A DNA stretch of 64,000 bases from Salinicola corii. Lineage in GTDB: Bacteria; Pseudomonadota; Gammaproteobacteria; Pseudomonadales; Halomonadaceae. The stretch is from positions 62,001-126,000 of the forward strand of contig NZ_VTPX01000007.1 in assembly GCF_008298015.1 (NCBI RefSeq). The letters run 5' to 3'. The notes under the pieces are model-generated. The model was given only the letters and a program-made list of their open reading frames with translations. It ran no database searches and had not been told where the DNA came from. The position numbers and the translations under genes were made by a program. Positions 20,470-30,978 of this stretch are shown piece after piece (position 1 is the first letter of the stretch; each line of letters opens with the position of its first letter).

Positions 20470-21300
20470 TCAAACCGACGCTTCGGAAATGACTCGCTCG
20501 ACCCAGTTACCACTGACGAAGTCCGGCTCAAAGCGAGATACCCTGCCCAGATCGCCTGGCTCGTTCAGTCCGGGCCACCAAACGTCCAAACCGCCGCGCT
20601 TGGCTTGCCGGGTCCATTCATCGAGGCGGGGAAAGCTCAGATTGCCTCTCCTGGCCTCTATCAGCGCATCCCGCGCCGGCGAAACCCAGCGAACGCCGTG
20701 CTCGTATAGCAGCAGCCATTCCCGTTCGGGCGTCTCGGTTACCACGTCCACCGCCAGCAGAGGATATCCCCGCCGGTGAAAGCTCAACGCGGCATCTCGA
20801 GCATGTGCGTGTTCGAGCAATGCCTCACCCTGAAGCCTAAGGATGACCCGGTCCGGCGACATGCCGAGACGAGCGAGCAGCCCTTCGAAGACCGAACCGT
20901 GAGACGCTTCGACGGCTTGAATATGACGCCAGTGCACGTCGACGATGAGACGTTTCTTGGCCTCGGGATCATAGGTCAGGTGATTGAGCGCGTGTAATAC
21001 CCGCTGAAAGCGATCGACAAAAACGACGTCCTCACTATCCCACGCAAGAAAGTAAAGCGAGTCAGCGACCAGAGCACTACCGTGCACATCATGAATCTCG
21101 GTATAAGCTTCCCGTGCCTCGTGATCGAGGCGCTTGAGAGAATATACCGTGCGCTGTCTTGGATGCAGATGACGATCAAGCAGTGTCGCCGACACTACAC
21201 CATTCTGATAGTGGAATCGGGCATGTTCCGATAACGTTGACCGGGGATTAAAAGTATCCAGGTGCCGGTTGAAATAGTCGACGACTTGCATAAGTGGCAT
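20470..21300 (-). CDS. Degenerate EAL-domain protein in a sulfonate-type ABC operon
   Basis: Protein of 276 residues. The C-terminal two thirds follow an EAL-domain layout: RLIVDVHWRHIQAVEASHGSVFEGLLARLGMSPDRVILRLQGEALLE, then a GYPLLAVDVV strand, ending GLDVWWPGLNEPGDLGRVSRFEPDFVSGNWV, comparable to the xVVAEGIExxxQLxxLxxxxxDxxQGxxF end of EAL proteins. The EAL motif itself and the acidic metal ligands (DDFGTG) are absent, so c-di-GMP hydrolysis is unlikely; a binding or sensing role is possible. The ATG at 21300 follows GGGAGGG. It lies 43 bases after the permease stop in the same direction and probably forms the last gene of that operon. Assignment rests on pattern similarity only. Confidence 0.55.
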   Translation of the reverse strand: MPLMQVVDYFNRHLDTFNPRSTLSEHARFHYQNGVVSATLLDRHLHPRQRTVYSLKRLDHEAREAYTEIHDVHGSALVADSLYFLAWDSEDVVFVDRFQRVLHALNHLTYDPEAKKRLIVDVHWRHIQAVEASHGSVFEGLLARLGMSPDRVILRLQGEALLEHAHARDAALSFHRRGYPLLAVDVVTETPEREWLLLYEHGVRWVSPARDALIEARRGNLSFPRLDEWTRQAKRGGLDVWWPGLNEPGDLGRVSRFEPDFVSGNWVERVISEASV

Positions 21301-21343
21301 CAGAAAGCCCTCCCAATTTGATAAATCGGCACTAGTGATGAAT

Positions 21344-22219
21344 TCAGCCCGAGTTCTGCATGCCCCATCGACGCACAGTCAGCCTCTCCAGACTTTCGAA
21401 CACCAGATTCTCCACCAGCAGGCCAATCAGGATAACGACGACCAAGCCGGCGAATACATTGTCCGTATACAACTCATTGCGATTCTGGAAGATGTACCAG
21501 CCGAGCCCCCCGCCGCCGGAGGACGCGCCGAATACCAACTCGGCCGCGATCAGCGTTCTCCAGGCGAACGCCCATCCGATTTTCAGTCCGGCCAGAATCG
21601 ACGAGAGCGCCGCGGGGATCAGAAGGTGGATCACGTAACGAATGCCACGCAGACCATAATTTCGTCCCGCCATCCTCAGGGTTTCGGAGACACCCTGAAA
21701 ACCGGCGTGAATGTTGACGGCCATCGCCCATAGCACGGAGTGAACAAGCACGAATATCAGACTCCCTTCCCCCAGGCCGAACCACAGCAGCGCAACGGGA
21801 AACAATGCGATGGCTGGCAACGGGCTGAACATCGAGGTCAGCGTACCCAGCAGATCTCGTCCCAGGCGCGTGGATAGCGCGCCAGTGGTCAGTGCGAGAG
21901 CACCGATGACGCCCAAGGCATAGCCTTTAATCAACACCGAAATAGAATTGGCCACTTTCACGGGCAAAGTGCCGTCGAGCGTGCCGGCTAGCAACGCATC
22001 CGCCGTTTCCAGTGCTCCCGGCAGCATCAACGGATTGTTCTGATAGCGCGCCAGTGCCTCCCAGATTAGCGCCAGCACCAACAGGATGACACCCTTGCGG
22101 AAGAGCGTTATATCCCAGAGTCTTTGCCGAAAGGGCCGTGTTTGCACCAGTGAGCGATTATCGATGGGCGCCAAATCCACGTATCGGTCCTCGCGGGTCC
22201 TGAAGGAGGACTGGTTCAT
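21344..22219 (-). CDS. Sulfonate/taurine-type ABC transporter permease
   Basis: Inner-membrane subunit of 291 residues, SsuC/TauC family, with six hydrophobic segments after a 45-residue hydrophilic N-terminus. The conserved loop ETLRMAGRNYGLRGIRYVIHLLIPAALSSILAGLKIGWAFAWRTLIAAEL and the following GGGGLGWYIFQNRNELYTDNVFAG are typical. Its ATG overlaps the ATPase stop (ATGA at 22216-22219), so the two are coupled. It forms a complete importer with the ATPase and binding protein upstream. Confidence 0.9.
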   Translation of the reverse strand: MNQSSFRTREDRYVDLAPIDNRSLVQTRPFRQRLWDITLFRKGVILLVLALIWEALARYQNNPLMLPGALETADALLAGTLDGTLPVKVANSISVLIKGYALGVIGALALTTGALSTRLGRDLLGTLTSMFSPLPAIALFPVALLWFGLGEGSLIFVLVHSVLWAMAVNIHAGFQGVSETLRMAGRNYGLRGIRYVIHLLIPAALSSILAGLKIGWAFAWRTLIAAELVFGASSGGGGLGWYIFQNRNELYTDNVFAGLVVVILIGLLVENLVFESLERLTVRRWGMQNSG

Positions 22220-23037
22220 GTTGGTGCCTCGAATAACAATCGATGAATGTGCTGCCCGCGTTGCTGTGTGGTCGGACTACCCAGACTGTTCAGCGAATCG
22301 GTACCACAGTCGAGTTCAGCCCTGACCCGGCCAGGATGAGGCGACAGCAGCAATACCCGGTTCCCGACGATCTGTGCCTCTTCGATGGAGTGGGTGACAA
22401 ACAGCAGCGTCGAGGCCGTCTGCTCGCAAAGCGCCAGCAACTCTTCCTGCATCTTTCGGCGTGTCAGGGCATCAAGCGCTGCAAAAGGTTCATCCATCAG
22501 CAGGATTTTCGGCTCCATTGCCAATGCCCGGGCGATCGCCACACGTTGCTTCATTCCGCCGGAGAGCGTGTGAGGATAGGCATCGGCGAAATTCGATAGC
22601 CCCACCGTTTCCAGCACCTCATTCGCTCTGTCCTCGGCAGCTCGACGATCGAGCCCCCGAGCGATTCGGAGCGGAAAGCCGATATTCTGCCGAACGCTCT
22701 TCCATGGCATGAGCTGGTCAAAATCCTGGAATACCACCAGGCGATCGGGGCTTGGTCCACGAATGGTCATTCCATCCAGCCGAATAGCACCCGCCGTTGG
22801 ACAGATGAAACCTGCAATCGCCTTGAGCAGAGTCGACTTGCCACATCCGGACGGCCCCAGCAACACGAATCGATCGGCAGGCAGCACGTCGAAACTGACC
22901 GCCTGCGTGGCCCTGACCCGCCGCTCTCTCGTAACGTAATCCAACGTCACGCCATCGACTGCCAGCCGCGGCCTCGCTTTGCCGTTTACTGACGGCTTTT
23001 CAAAATCGGGAGCAGCCAGAGGGTTCAATACACCCAC
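22216..23037 (-). CDS. Sulfonate/taurine-type ABC transporter ATPase
   Basis: ATPase of 273 residues. Walker A GPSGCGKST is near 61-69, Q-loop VVFQDFDQLMPWKSV near 101-115, signature LSGGMKQR near 158-165, Walker B ILLMDEP near 178-184, and the switch His in FVTHSIEEA. The start is GTG at 23037, abutting the binding-protein stop (TAA 23040-23038), with GGGAGGG seven bases upstream inside the previous gene. The SGGMKQR signature is characteristic of the TauB/SsuB/NrtD group. Confidence 0.9.
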   Translation of the reverse strand: MGVLNPLAAPDFEKPSVNGKARPRLAVDGVTLDYVTRERRVRATQAVSFDVLPADRFVLLGPSGCGKSTLLKAIAGFICPTAGAIRLDGMTIRGPSPDRLVVFQDFDQLMPWKSVRQNIGFPLRIARGLDRRAAEDRANEVLETVGLSNFADAYPHTLSGGMKQRVAIARALAMEPKILLMDEPFAALDALTRRKMQEELLALCEQTASTLLFVTHSIEEAQIVGNRVLLLSPHPGRVRAELDCGTDSLNSLGSPTTQQRGQHIHRLLFEAPT

Positions 23038-24075
23038 TTAACTACCCTCCCAGCGGCTCGCGTCATCGACGAAGTAATCCAGCCAGTCCGCCGGCTGATT
23101 GCGGATGGCGCCCACATGATAAAGAAACGCTGCCAGCGGGTATGTATTACGAGGAACGGGCGTGAATCGAATTTTCGGATCGGTGATGATCGACTCTAGC
23201 GTCGCCGTATCGAGCTTTGAATGCGTCACTCGACGATAGATTTCGGCAGACTGCTCGGGATGTGCGTTGATGAAGCGATCGGCGTCTTCCAGCGCCTCGA
23301 CGAATAACTGATAGAGCTGCGGGCTCTGCTGATAAAAGCTCGACTTGGCATAGATCAGCGTCGGAGTGATCGGTCCACCGACGATATCGTAGGAACTCAG
23401 CACTCGATGGACGTCCGGGTCTTCAAGCGACTGATATTGATAAGGAATATTGGAAAAATTAGCGCTAATCTCCGTCTCTCCCGAGATCAATGCCGCCGTG
23501 GCATCAGGGTGGGGTAGCGATACGGTAAGGTCATCCAATTTGTCGTACTGTTCCTCTCCATACACCTTGGCCGTGGCCATCTGCAGAAGACGCGACTGAA
23601 CCGACACGCTCACGGCCGGCACCGCAATCTTGTCCCCAGGACCGAAATCCTTTAGCGACTCGATTTTAGGGTTATTGGTTACCAGATCATTGGGGAACTC
23701 GCCCAATGCTGCAAATGCCTTGACATCCAGGCTCCCTCGCGTGCGATCCCACGCCGTCAGCAGCGGCCCGACACCCGCACTCGCGATATCGACACTATCC
23801 GACAGGAGCGCGCTGTTGACGTTGGCTCCGCCCGAGAGCTGAACCCACTCTACGTCAAGATCAATGCCTGCGGCCTTAGCTTTTTCCTCGAGCAGACCCT
23901 GATCTCGAATCACATGCAGCGGCAGGTAGACGAGCCCGTACTGCTCGGCGATGCGCAATGTCTCGGCACTGGCATTCTCGCTCATAGTCATCGTGGACGT
24001 CGCAATAGCCAAGGCGCCGGCAATAACCGAGATTCGCAGATTCGCCGTTGATAGTCGCGATAGCATCGATGTCAT
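23038..24075 (-). CDS. Sulfonate/taurine-type ABC substrate-binding protein 5
   Basis: Periplasmic binding protein of 345 residues in the NMT1/SsuA/TauA superfamily. The signal peptide ends near residue 37 (...ENASAE); then TLRIAEQYGLVYLPLHVIRDQGLLEEKAKAAGIDLDVEWVQLSGGANVNSALLSDSVDIASAGVGPLLTAW. It is of a different subgroup from proteins 1-4 and has its own ATPase and permease. It is first in a four-gene operon and divergent from a TauD-type dioxygenase, pointing to taurine, another sulfonate or a sulfate ester as ligand; this is inference from context. Confidence 0.87.
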   Translation of the reverse strand: MTSMLSRLSTANLRISVIAGALAIATSTMTMSENASAETLRIAEQYGLVYLPLHVIRDQGLLEEKAKAAGIDLDVEWVQLSGGANVNSALLSDSVDIASAGVGPLLTAWDRTRGSLDVKAFAALGEFPNDLVTNNPKIESLKDFGPGDKIAVPAVSVSVQSRLLQMATAKVYGEEQYDKLDDLTVSLPHPDATAALISGETEISANFSNIPYQYQSLEDPDVHRVLSSYDIVGGPITPTLIYAKSSFYQQSPQLYQLFVEALEDADRFINAHPEQSAEIYRRVTHSKLDTATLESIITDPKIRFTPVPRNTYPLAAFLYHVGAIRNQPADWLDYFVDDASRWEGS

Positions 24076-24140
24076 TCCTTCATTCGTAAATCATCACAGA
24101 AAACTCACCCGTTACCCCGAACACGTTAAGGCAAGCGAGG

Positions 24141-24170
24141 CAATGGCCACCAATCAGAGTTTGGCCATTG
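24141..24170. promoter_or_regulatory. Inverted repeat between tauD-like gene and ABC operon (operator candidate)
   Basis: CAATGGCCA and TGGCCATTG are perfect 9-bp arms around 12 bases, in the 210-base divergent region. The size and spacing suit a dimeric regulator controlling both directions. Confidence 0.5.
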
Positions 24171-24182
24171 CTAATCACAACG

Positions 24183-24195
24183 TTTGCTAAGCAAA
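24183..24195. promoter_or_regulatory. TTTGCTAAGCAAA palindrome
   Basis: Perfect 6-bp arms around one central base, 13 bases after the previous inverted repeat and about 90 before the dioxygenase start. It fits the T-N11-A form of a LysR-type site, the class of CysB and Cbl. No regulator gene is adjacent. Confidence 0.45.
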
Positions 24196-24285
24196 AACCG
24201 CCTTTGCTTTACACAATAATGGATTTAACACAGGCGTCTCGGTGAAGGATCATTCGACTTATGAATCACGCTAGAGGAACTAGCC

Positions 24286-25218
24286 ATGCCTTACCGAACG
24301 CTAGACGTTAAACCCACAGCGGGCGCCATCGGCGCCGAGATCAGCGGGCTGGATTTGGGAACCCCGCTCTCTGCACGCCAATGGGACGAGTTCAACCTCG
24401 CGTTTCAGGAATATCAGGTGCTGTTCTTCTACGACCAGCAGCTGACACGGGATCAGCATCTCTCGCTGGGCCGGCGATTTGGCGAACTGCATATTCACCC
24501 GATGACGCCCGGACCTGAGGGCTACCCGGAAATTTTCCCCATTCATGCCGATGCCAATTCATCGAATGATGTACGAGAGATTCGGCAAGGTCGGCGGCGC
24601 GCCATCAACGGTAATCATTGGCACTCTGATGTCTCTTGCGACGAGGAGCCACCATTAGGGAGTCTGTTGTATCTTCACGAAGTCCCACCTGTCGGCGGGG
24701 ATACGCTGTTCGCCAGCGGCTACGCCGCATTCGAGGCTCTGTCACCAGCAATGCAAACATTCTTAACGGGGCTGAAGTCAAGACATTCAGGGGAGGAGAA
24801 CTACAAGCTGCGCTATGCCGGTCGACAAGCCCAGGATCGAAGCGCCTACGGCTTCCAGAACGGGCAGACCTACCCTGAAGCGATCCATCCCGTCGTCAGG
24901 ACCCATCCGGAGACCGGACGTCAGGCGTTATTCGTCAATCCGGGGTTCACCGCCGAGATCGTCGATCTGGCGCCAGCGGAGAGCCGGGCGCTACTCGACT
25001 TCCTCTACCACCACCAAACCCAGCCTGAATTCACGGTTCGCTTCCGCTGGAAGCCGAACACACTGGCGATTTGGGACAACCGCTGCGTGCTACATCGGGC
25101 GATCTACGACTACGCTGGCCAGACACGCAGTGGAGAACGCGTCACCATCAAAGGCGACAAACCCTACTACGTGGACGCGAAGCCACAATGGTCACCGGCC
25201 AACGTGTTCTCCGGTTGA
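24286..25218 (+). CDS. TauD/TfdA-family Fe(II)/2-oxoglutarate dioxygenase
   Basis: Dioxygenase of 310 residues that hydroxylates next to sulfur (taurine, alkylsulfonate or alkyl sulfate) so that sulfite or sulfate is released. The iron facial triad is visible: H113-S-D115 in NHWHSDVSC and H270 in CVLHRAIYDY, with the 2-oxoglutarate Arg near R285 in GERVTI. IGAEISGLDLGTPLS at the N-terminus and GGDTLFASGYAAFEALSP are family hallmarks. AGAGGAACTAGCC precedes the ATG. It is divergent from the ABC operon, which probably imports its substrate. The exact substrate cannot be read from sequence. Confidence 0.88.
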   Translation: MPYRTLDVKPTAGAIGAEISGLDLGTPLSARQWDEFNLAFQEYQVLFFYDQQLTRDQHLSLGRRFGELHIHPMTPGPEGYPEIFPIHADANSSNDVREIRQGRRRAINGNHWHSDVSCDEEPPLGSLLYLHEVPPVGGDTLFASGYAAFEALSPAMQTFLTGLKSRHSGEENYKLRYAGRQAQDRSAYGFQNGQTYPEAIHPVVRTHPETGRQALFVNPGFTAEIVDLAPAESRALLDFLYHHQTQPEFTVRFRWKPNTLAIWDNRCVLHRAIYDYAGQTRSGERVTIKGDKPYYVDAKPQWSPANVFSG

Positions 25219-25228
25219 GCCACCTATG

Positions 25229-25254
25229 AAAAGCCCGCCTGGCGGCGGGCTTCG
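25229..25254. terminator. Rho-independent terminator between the dioxygenase and fghA
   Basis: AAGCCCGCC / GGCGGGCTT is a perfect 9-bp stem with a TGGC loop, preceded by AAAA-type and followed by TT-type sequence. It serves convergent genes and so probably works in both directions. Confidence 0.75.
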
Positions 25255-25279
25255 GAAACACGAGTAACCCGTCGCCGCC

Positions 25280-26137
25280 TCAGCGCTTGGCGTACAGCCT
25301 CTCGGCGTGGTAGCGCAGGTGTTCGTCGATGAAGCTGGCGATGAAGAAGTAGCTGTGGTCGTAGCCCGGGTGGCGGCGCAGGGTCAGCGGGTGATCGTGC
25401 TCTTCGCAGACCGCTTCCAGCCGCTCCGGCTTGAGCTGCTCTTCGAGAAAGTTGTCGGCTTCGCCCTGGTCGATGAACAGCGGCTGGCGCGACGAGCCCT
25501 TGGCGACCAGTTCGCAGGCGTCGTACTGCGTGCGCAGGCCGACGTCGTCGCCCAGGTAGTTCTCGAACGCTTTCTGGCCCCAGGGCACCTGGATCGGGTT
25601 GACGATCGGCGCGAAGGCCGAGACCGCCGCGTAGCGGCCCGGCTGGCGCAGCGCCAGTACCAGTGCGCCGTGTCCCCCCATGGAGTGGCCGCTGATCGAT
25701 TCGCGGCCGTTGACCGGAAAATGCAGACGGACCACCGAGGGCAGCTCCTCGGTCACGTAGTCGTACATCCGGTAGTGCTTCGACCACGGCTCCCGCTTGG
25801 CATTGAGGTAGAAACCCGCGCCGGAACCGAAATCGTAGCTGTCGTGCTCGCCGGGCAGGTCCAGGCCGCGGGGGCTGGTGTCCGGACAGACGATCGCGAT
25901 ACCCAGCTCGGCCGCGGTCTTCTGCGCCCCCGCCTTCTGCATGAAATTCTCGTCGTTGCAGGTCAGACCGGAGAGCCACCACATCAGCGGCACGCGCCCC
26001 TCCTCGGCCTGCGGCGGAAGGTAGATCGTGAAGATCATGTCGCAATCCAGCGCCCGGGAGTAATGCTTGTAGCGCTTGACCCAGCCACCGAAACTCTTGG
26101 TGGCCGAGACCAGCTCCAACTGCTCGCTCATCGACAT
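25280..26137 (-). CDS. fghA: S-formylglutathione hydrolase
   Basis: Serine hydrolase of 285 residues that converts S-formylglutathione to formate and glutathione, the second step of glutathione-dependent formaldehyde detoxification. The nucleophile is S152 in GHSMGGHGAL, with the likely acid in DQGEADNF (near 223-230) and His in HPGYDHSYFF (near H261). LMWWLSGLTCNDENFMQKAGAQ and CPDTSPRG are family signatures. The ATG at 26137 has AAGGAG six bases upstream. It follows frmA in the same direction after 172 bases containing degenerate repeats. Confidence 0.94.
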   Translation of the reverse strand: MSMSEQLELVSATKSFGGWVKRYKHYSRALDCDMIFTIYLPPQAEEGRVPLMWWLSGLTCNDENFMQKAGAQKTAAELGIAIVCPDTSPRGLDLPGEHDSYDFGSGAGFYLNAKREPWSKHYRMYDYVTEELPSVVRLHFPVNGRESISGHSMGGHGALVLALRQPGRYAAVSAFAPIVNPIQVPWGQKAFENYLGDDVGLRTQYDACELVAKGSSRQPLFIDQGEADNFLEEQLKPERLEAVCEEHDHPLTLRRHPGYDHSYFFIASFIDEHLRYHAERLYAKR

Positions 26138-26170
26138 GGCTTTCTCCTTGCAGCACCGGCGGCATCACCG

Positions 26171-26309
26171 CCGGCGAATTGGACGCGGTTCGCGCGGCCT
26201 CGGGCGCGGTAATCAGATGCTCCTCCCGCGACCTCGGGCGCGATAGATCAGATGCTCTTCGCAGCTTTGGACGCGTGTTGAAGGCTTTTCGCGCGACTTC
26301 GGGCGCGTA

Positions 26310-26310
<1 letters not shown>
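26171..26310. repeat. Degenerate ~35-bp direct repeats between frmA and fghA
   Basis: The core GCGACCTCGGGCGCG recurs with changes at 26192-26208, 26227-26242, 26261-26275 and 26291-26307, spaced 34, 34 and 30 bases. Two copies continue into TCAGATGCTC. A fifth trace may lie near 26175-26187. They occupy almost the whole intergenic space; function unknown. Confidence 0.6.
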
Positions 26311-27431
<1,121 letters not shown>

Positions 27432-27549
27432 CTATGAGCTTGAGAAACTTCGATTCGGGTCGCTCGACATCCGGCCGGCGCCATGGCGACTCTTCCGGTC
27501 TCAGTCTAGGCGCACGCCGCCAGGCAATAAACCTGGCATTTCGCAGATG

Positions 27550-27568
27550 ATTGTTGCCATGCAACAAT
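27550..27568. promoter_or_regulatory. Palindrome between frmA and its divergent LysR gene
   Basis: ATTGTTGC CAT GCAACAAT has perfect 8-bp arms and a 3-base centre and conforms to the LysR T-N11-A box. It lies 36 bases before the lysR start, so it is a strong candidate for the regulator's own site. Confidence 0.6.
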
Positions 27569-27603
27569 AATAACCCCGCAATGAGGAGAGAGGAGCCGCC
27601 TGT

Positions 27604-28491
27604 ATGTCGCGCTGGGATGGTATCGAGGCATTCGTTGCCGTGGTCCGACTGGGCACCTTCTCGCGCGCCGCCCAGTCACTGAAGGTGTCCAATTCCCACG
27701 TCAGTCGGCTGGTCAGCCAACTGGAACAGGAGCTGGGAACGCCGCTGCTTTATCGGACGACGCGTCAGATTCGGCTGACCGATGGCGGCGCCGTGTATTA
27801 CGAACACTGCCGTTCGCTGCTCGACGGCTTCAAGGAAGCCGAGGCCGCGCTCAACGAGCTTCAGTCCCAGCCTCAGGGGCGGCTCGCCATCAGTTGCGCA
27901 ACCACGTTCGGCGAGCGCTTCATCGCGCCGCTGGTCAATGACTTCCACTGTCGTTATCCCCAGCTCGACGTGCGCCTTCACTTCACCAATCGCACGGTCG
28001 AGCTGATCGACGAGGGCTTCGACGTGGCCATTCGCATGGGCGTGCTCAGGGATTCGAGCCTGCTGTCGCGGCGGCTGTGCCAGCGTCGCGAATACGTCGT
28101 CGGCGCCCCAGACTATTTTCAACGATACCCGACGCCGCACAGTCTCTCGGAGCTGTCGCACCACAACTGCCTGGTCGGATCGCGGGACAGCTGGCTGTTC
28201 AGCGTCGATGGCCGACAGCGCGAGGTTCGCGTGGCGGGGAACTGGCGGGGCAATTCGGGGCCGGCGCTGTTGGATGCCGCCTGCAAGGGCATCGGCCTAG
28301 CGCAGCTGCCGGACTACTACGTGGAAACGGCAATCCGCCAGGGCCAGCTGACGGCGGTGCTGGACCGCTACCAGTTCACCGACACCGCGGTGTGGGCGGT
28401 GTATCCCCGCCACCGCCAGCTCTCCTCCAAGATTCGCCTGCTGGTCGATTTCCTGGCCGGGCGGCTGCCGGATGCGATTGCGGCCGGTTAG
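27604..28491 (+). CDS. LysR-family transcriptional regulator divergent from frmA
   Basis: DNA-binding regulator of 295 residues. Winged helix near 1-60 ([59 protein letters not shown]), then a periplasmic-binding-like effector domain ([38 protein letters not shown]). The start at 27604 follows GAGGAGAGAGGAG. Its position back to back with frmA around a LysR-type palindrome suggests it controls formaldehyde oxidation genes; the effector is unknown. Confidence 0.87.
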   Translation: MSRWDGIEAFVAVVRLGTFSRAAQSLKVSNSHVSRLVSQLEQELGTPLLYRTTRQIRLTDGGAVYYEHCRSLLDGFKEAEAALNELQSQPQGRLAISCATTFGERFIAPLVNDFHCRYPQLDVRLHFTNRTVELIDEGFDVAIRMGVLRDSSLLSRRLCQRREYVVGAPDYFQRYPTPHSLSELSHHNCLVGSRDSWLFSVDGRQREVRVAGNWRGNSGPALLDAACKGIGLAQLPDYYVETAIRQGQLTAVLDRYQFTDTAVWAVYPRHRQLSSKIRLLVDFLAGRLPDAIAAG

Positions 28492-28561
28492 GCATTCGCG
28501 CCATGACTGCAGGCCATCCGGGCCGGCGACATCCCGGCCCGGCACATCGCGAATCGTCGAT

Positions 28562-29296
28562 TCAATGATGGAAGAAGTGATCGATACCGTCGTTGAGGTA
28601 GGCATCGCCGAACTCCGCTTCCCGCGCCAGTGCGGCGGGATCGGGCAGCTCAACACGCTGGCGCGAGCGCAGCAGCAGCCCCTCTTCCCGGAACGCGGTC
28701 AGGGTGCGGCTGACGTGCACCGACGACAGCCCCAGGGCATCGCCGAGGTGCTGCTGGGACAGTGGCAACCGGATGCTGTTGCCCTGGCGGGCCTTGGTGC
28801 GCTCCAGTCTCACGTACATTTCGTAGATCAGGTGGGCGAGGCGCTGACGCGCGCTGCGACGAGCGAGGTTGACGAGACGCTCGGTCAGCAGGGCCTGCTG
28901 GTGCGAGGAGATCGCGAAGAAAATGGTCGACAGGGTCAGCGATTCGCGGAAGACGTTGATCAACCGGCGATGCGGGAAATGACACACGACACCATCCTCG
29001 AGCATGGCGACGCCGGTCAGCCGCTCCTTGAAGGCGAACTCCCGCAGGCCGATGATATCGCCGGGCAGGTAGATCTCGAGAATTTGACGGGAACCGTCCT
29101 CCATGTGACGGAAAGAGTAGGCCCAGCCCTTGCTCAGAGTACAGAACTCGTGGGCGGTATCGCCCTCCTGCCACAGTATCTGGTCGCCCTTGATTTCCGT
29201 CGGGCTCTGCTCGAGCTCGGCCAGCAGGGCCTCGTCATTCTCGGAAAGCTCACCGTAGTGCTTGAAATGACAGATAATGCAACTGTCTTGGCTCAT
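28562..29296 (-). CDS. Crp/Fnr-family transcriptional regulator
   Basis: Regulator of 244 residues with an N-terminal cyclic-nucleotide-binding-like beta roll ([44 protein letters not shown]) and a C-terminal helix-turn-helix ([32 protein letters not shown]). It starts [17 protein letters not shown] with two closely spaced Cys; two further Cys occur in the beta roll (EFC, VVC). The spacing does not match the FNR iron-sulfur pattern, so O2 sensing is not claimed. The ATG at 29296 follows AAGGGCAAGGG; the longer frame to 29395 is unsupported. It stands alone between two LysR-controlled loci. Confidence 0.85.
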   Translation of the reverse strand: MSQDSCIICHFKHYGELSENDEALLAELEQSPTEIKGDQILWQEGDTAHEFCTLSKGWAYSFRHMEDGSRQILEIYLPGDIIGLREFAFKERLTGVAMLEDGVVCHFPHRRLINVFRESLTLSTIFFAISSHQQALLTERLVNLARRSARQRLAHLIYEMYVRLERTKARQGNSIRLPLSQQHLGDALGLSSVHVSRTLTAFREEGLLLRSRQRVELPDPAALAREAEFGDAYLNDGIDHFFHH

Positions 29297-29457
29297 TACC
29301 CTTGCCCTTGTTACGTGCTTCCTGTGCGACCGTGTCAGGCCCCCTGTATTCAGGAAGTCGATATTGGCACAGCCAGACGCGATTGTCGTTATCACGCATC
29401 AGGGTCGACGACCTGGGCTCGGGCCGGGGAGGCCCGGGCCACGTCACGATCGGCGGA

Positions 29458-30837
29458 TCAACACTCGATCGTGTTGACTGCCAACCCGCCGCGGGACGTC
29501 TCCTTGTACTTGTCCTGCATGTCACGCCCCGTATCCCGCATGGTGCGAATCACCTTGTCGAGGGAGACGAAATGCTCGCCATCGCCGCGGAGTGCCATCT
29601 GGGCGGCGTTGATCGCCTTGACCGACGCGATGGCGTTACGTTCGATACAGGGCACCTGCACCAGACCCGCGATCGGATCGCAGGTCAGCCCCAGGTTGTG
29701 CTCCAGCCCGATTTCGGCGGCATTCTCGACCTGCGCTGGCGTGCCGCCCATCAACTCCGCCAACCCGGCGGCAGCCATCGCACAGGCCGACCCGACCTCG
29801 CCCTGGCAACCTACCTCCGCTCCCGAGATCGAGGCATTGGTCTTGCACAGGACGCCGATGGCGCCCGCCGTCAGCAGGAAACGGACCACGTCCCGCTCAC
29901 AGGCGTCGGGCTGGAACTTCATGTAGTAGTGCAGCACCGCCGGCACGATGCCCGCCGCCCCGTTGGTGGGTGCGGTCACCATGCGACGCCCGGCGGCGTT
30001 CTCCTCGTTGACCGCCAGCGCGAAGAGATTGACCCAGTCCATTGCCGAGAACGTGCTGGCGATCAGGCTTTTCTCGTCGTCCATCGCCAGCAGACGGCGA
30101 TGCAGCGCGGGGGCCCGCCGCCTCACGTTGAGGCCGCCGGGCAGCACGCCCTGCTGGTCCAGGCCGCTGTCCACGCACGCCTTCATCGCCAGCCATATCT
30201 TCCACAACCCGTCGCGAATCTCGGTCTCGCTACGCCAGACCCGTTCGTTGGCCATCATCACATCGCTGATGGAGATCCCTTCACGACGGCAGATTTCCAG
30301 CAGTTCGACCGCGTTCCTGAAAGGGTAAGGGAGATGAACGGCAGACGACGCGGCATCGCCCTGGGCGGCCTGTTCGGCATCGACCACGAAGCCGCCACCG
30401 ACCGAGTAGTAGGTGTTGTCGTGCACGGTGCCATGCTCGTCGTGAGCGCTGAGCCGCAAGGCGTTGGTATGGTAGTCGAGAATCTCGTCGCACCATTGGA
30501 TGTCCCGATGGGCGTCGAAGGCGATCGCCTGGACGCCCGCCAGCTTCAACTCTCCGTCGCGATGCAGCGCCGCCAGCCGAAGCGCCAGGTCGTCGGGATC
30601 GACGGTCAACGGGCGCTCCCCCATGAGGCCGCCAATGACAGCGCTATCCGTGTTGTGCCCTCTGCCGGTCGCCGACAGCGACCCATAGAGCGTGATCGAT
30701 ACCCGCTTCACCGAACTCAACAGCTCGCGCTGGCGCAGCGCCGAGACGAAGTCATGGGCGGCCTGCATTGGGCCGACGGTATGCGAGCTCGAAGGGCCGA
30801 TACCGATCTTGAACAGGTCGAACACGCTGAATGTCAT
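29458..30837 (-). CDS. sdaA: L-serine ammonia-lyase (iron-sulfur type)
   Basis: Single-chain [4Fe-4S] L-serine dehydratase of 459 residues, forming pyruvate and ammonia. The N-terminal beta domain starts [24 protein letters not shown]; the catalytic alpha domain carries [52 protein letters not shown] and [19 protein letters not shown] with the cluster cysteines. The protein ends NTIEC: in studied members the C-terminal Cys folds back to the cluster. The ATG at 30837 has GGAGGT seven bases upstream. Divergent from a GcvA-like LysR gene that may regulate it. Confidence 0.95.
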   Translation of the reverse strand: MTFSVFDLFKIGIGPSSSHTVGPMQAAHDFVSALRQRELLSSVKRVSITLYGSLSATGRGHNTDSAVIGGLMGERPLTVDPDDLALRLAALHRDGELKLAGVQAIAFDAHRDIQWCDEILDYHTNALRLSAHDEHGTVHDNTYYSVGGGFVVDAEQAAQGDAASSAVHLPYPFRNAVELLEICRREGISISDVMMANERVWRSETEIRDGLWKIWLAMKACVDSGLDQQGVLPGGLNVRRRAPALHRRLLAMDDEKSLIASTFSAMDWVNLFALAVNEENAAGRRMVTAPTNGAAGIVPAVLHYYMKFQPDACERDVVRFLLTAGAIGVLCKTNASISGAEVGCQGEVGSACAMAAAGLAELMGGTPAQVENAAEIGLEHNLGLTCDPIAGLVQVPCIERNAIASVKAINAAQMALRGDGEHFVSLDKVIRTMRDTGRDMQDKYKETSRGGLAVNTIEC

Positions 30838-30978
30838 GCCGCCACCTCCGTCGTCGCTCGGGCACAAGGATCCGTCGCAGTCGGAACAGGCACGAGATGT
30901 AGTTTGACTTCAGTGTGATAGCCGTTTACACCGGAAACAATCGATAAAAACTGCCGAACCTTATAGCCTGGCTAAACC

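Noticed and set aside
28562-29296. Oxygen-sensing FNR assignment for the Crp/Fnr protein
   Set aside because: Four Cys exist but their spacing does not match the FNR cluster pattern; kept at family level.
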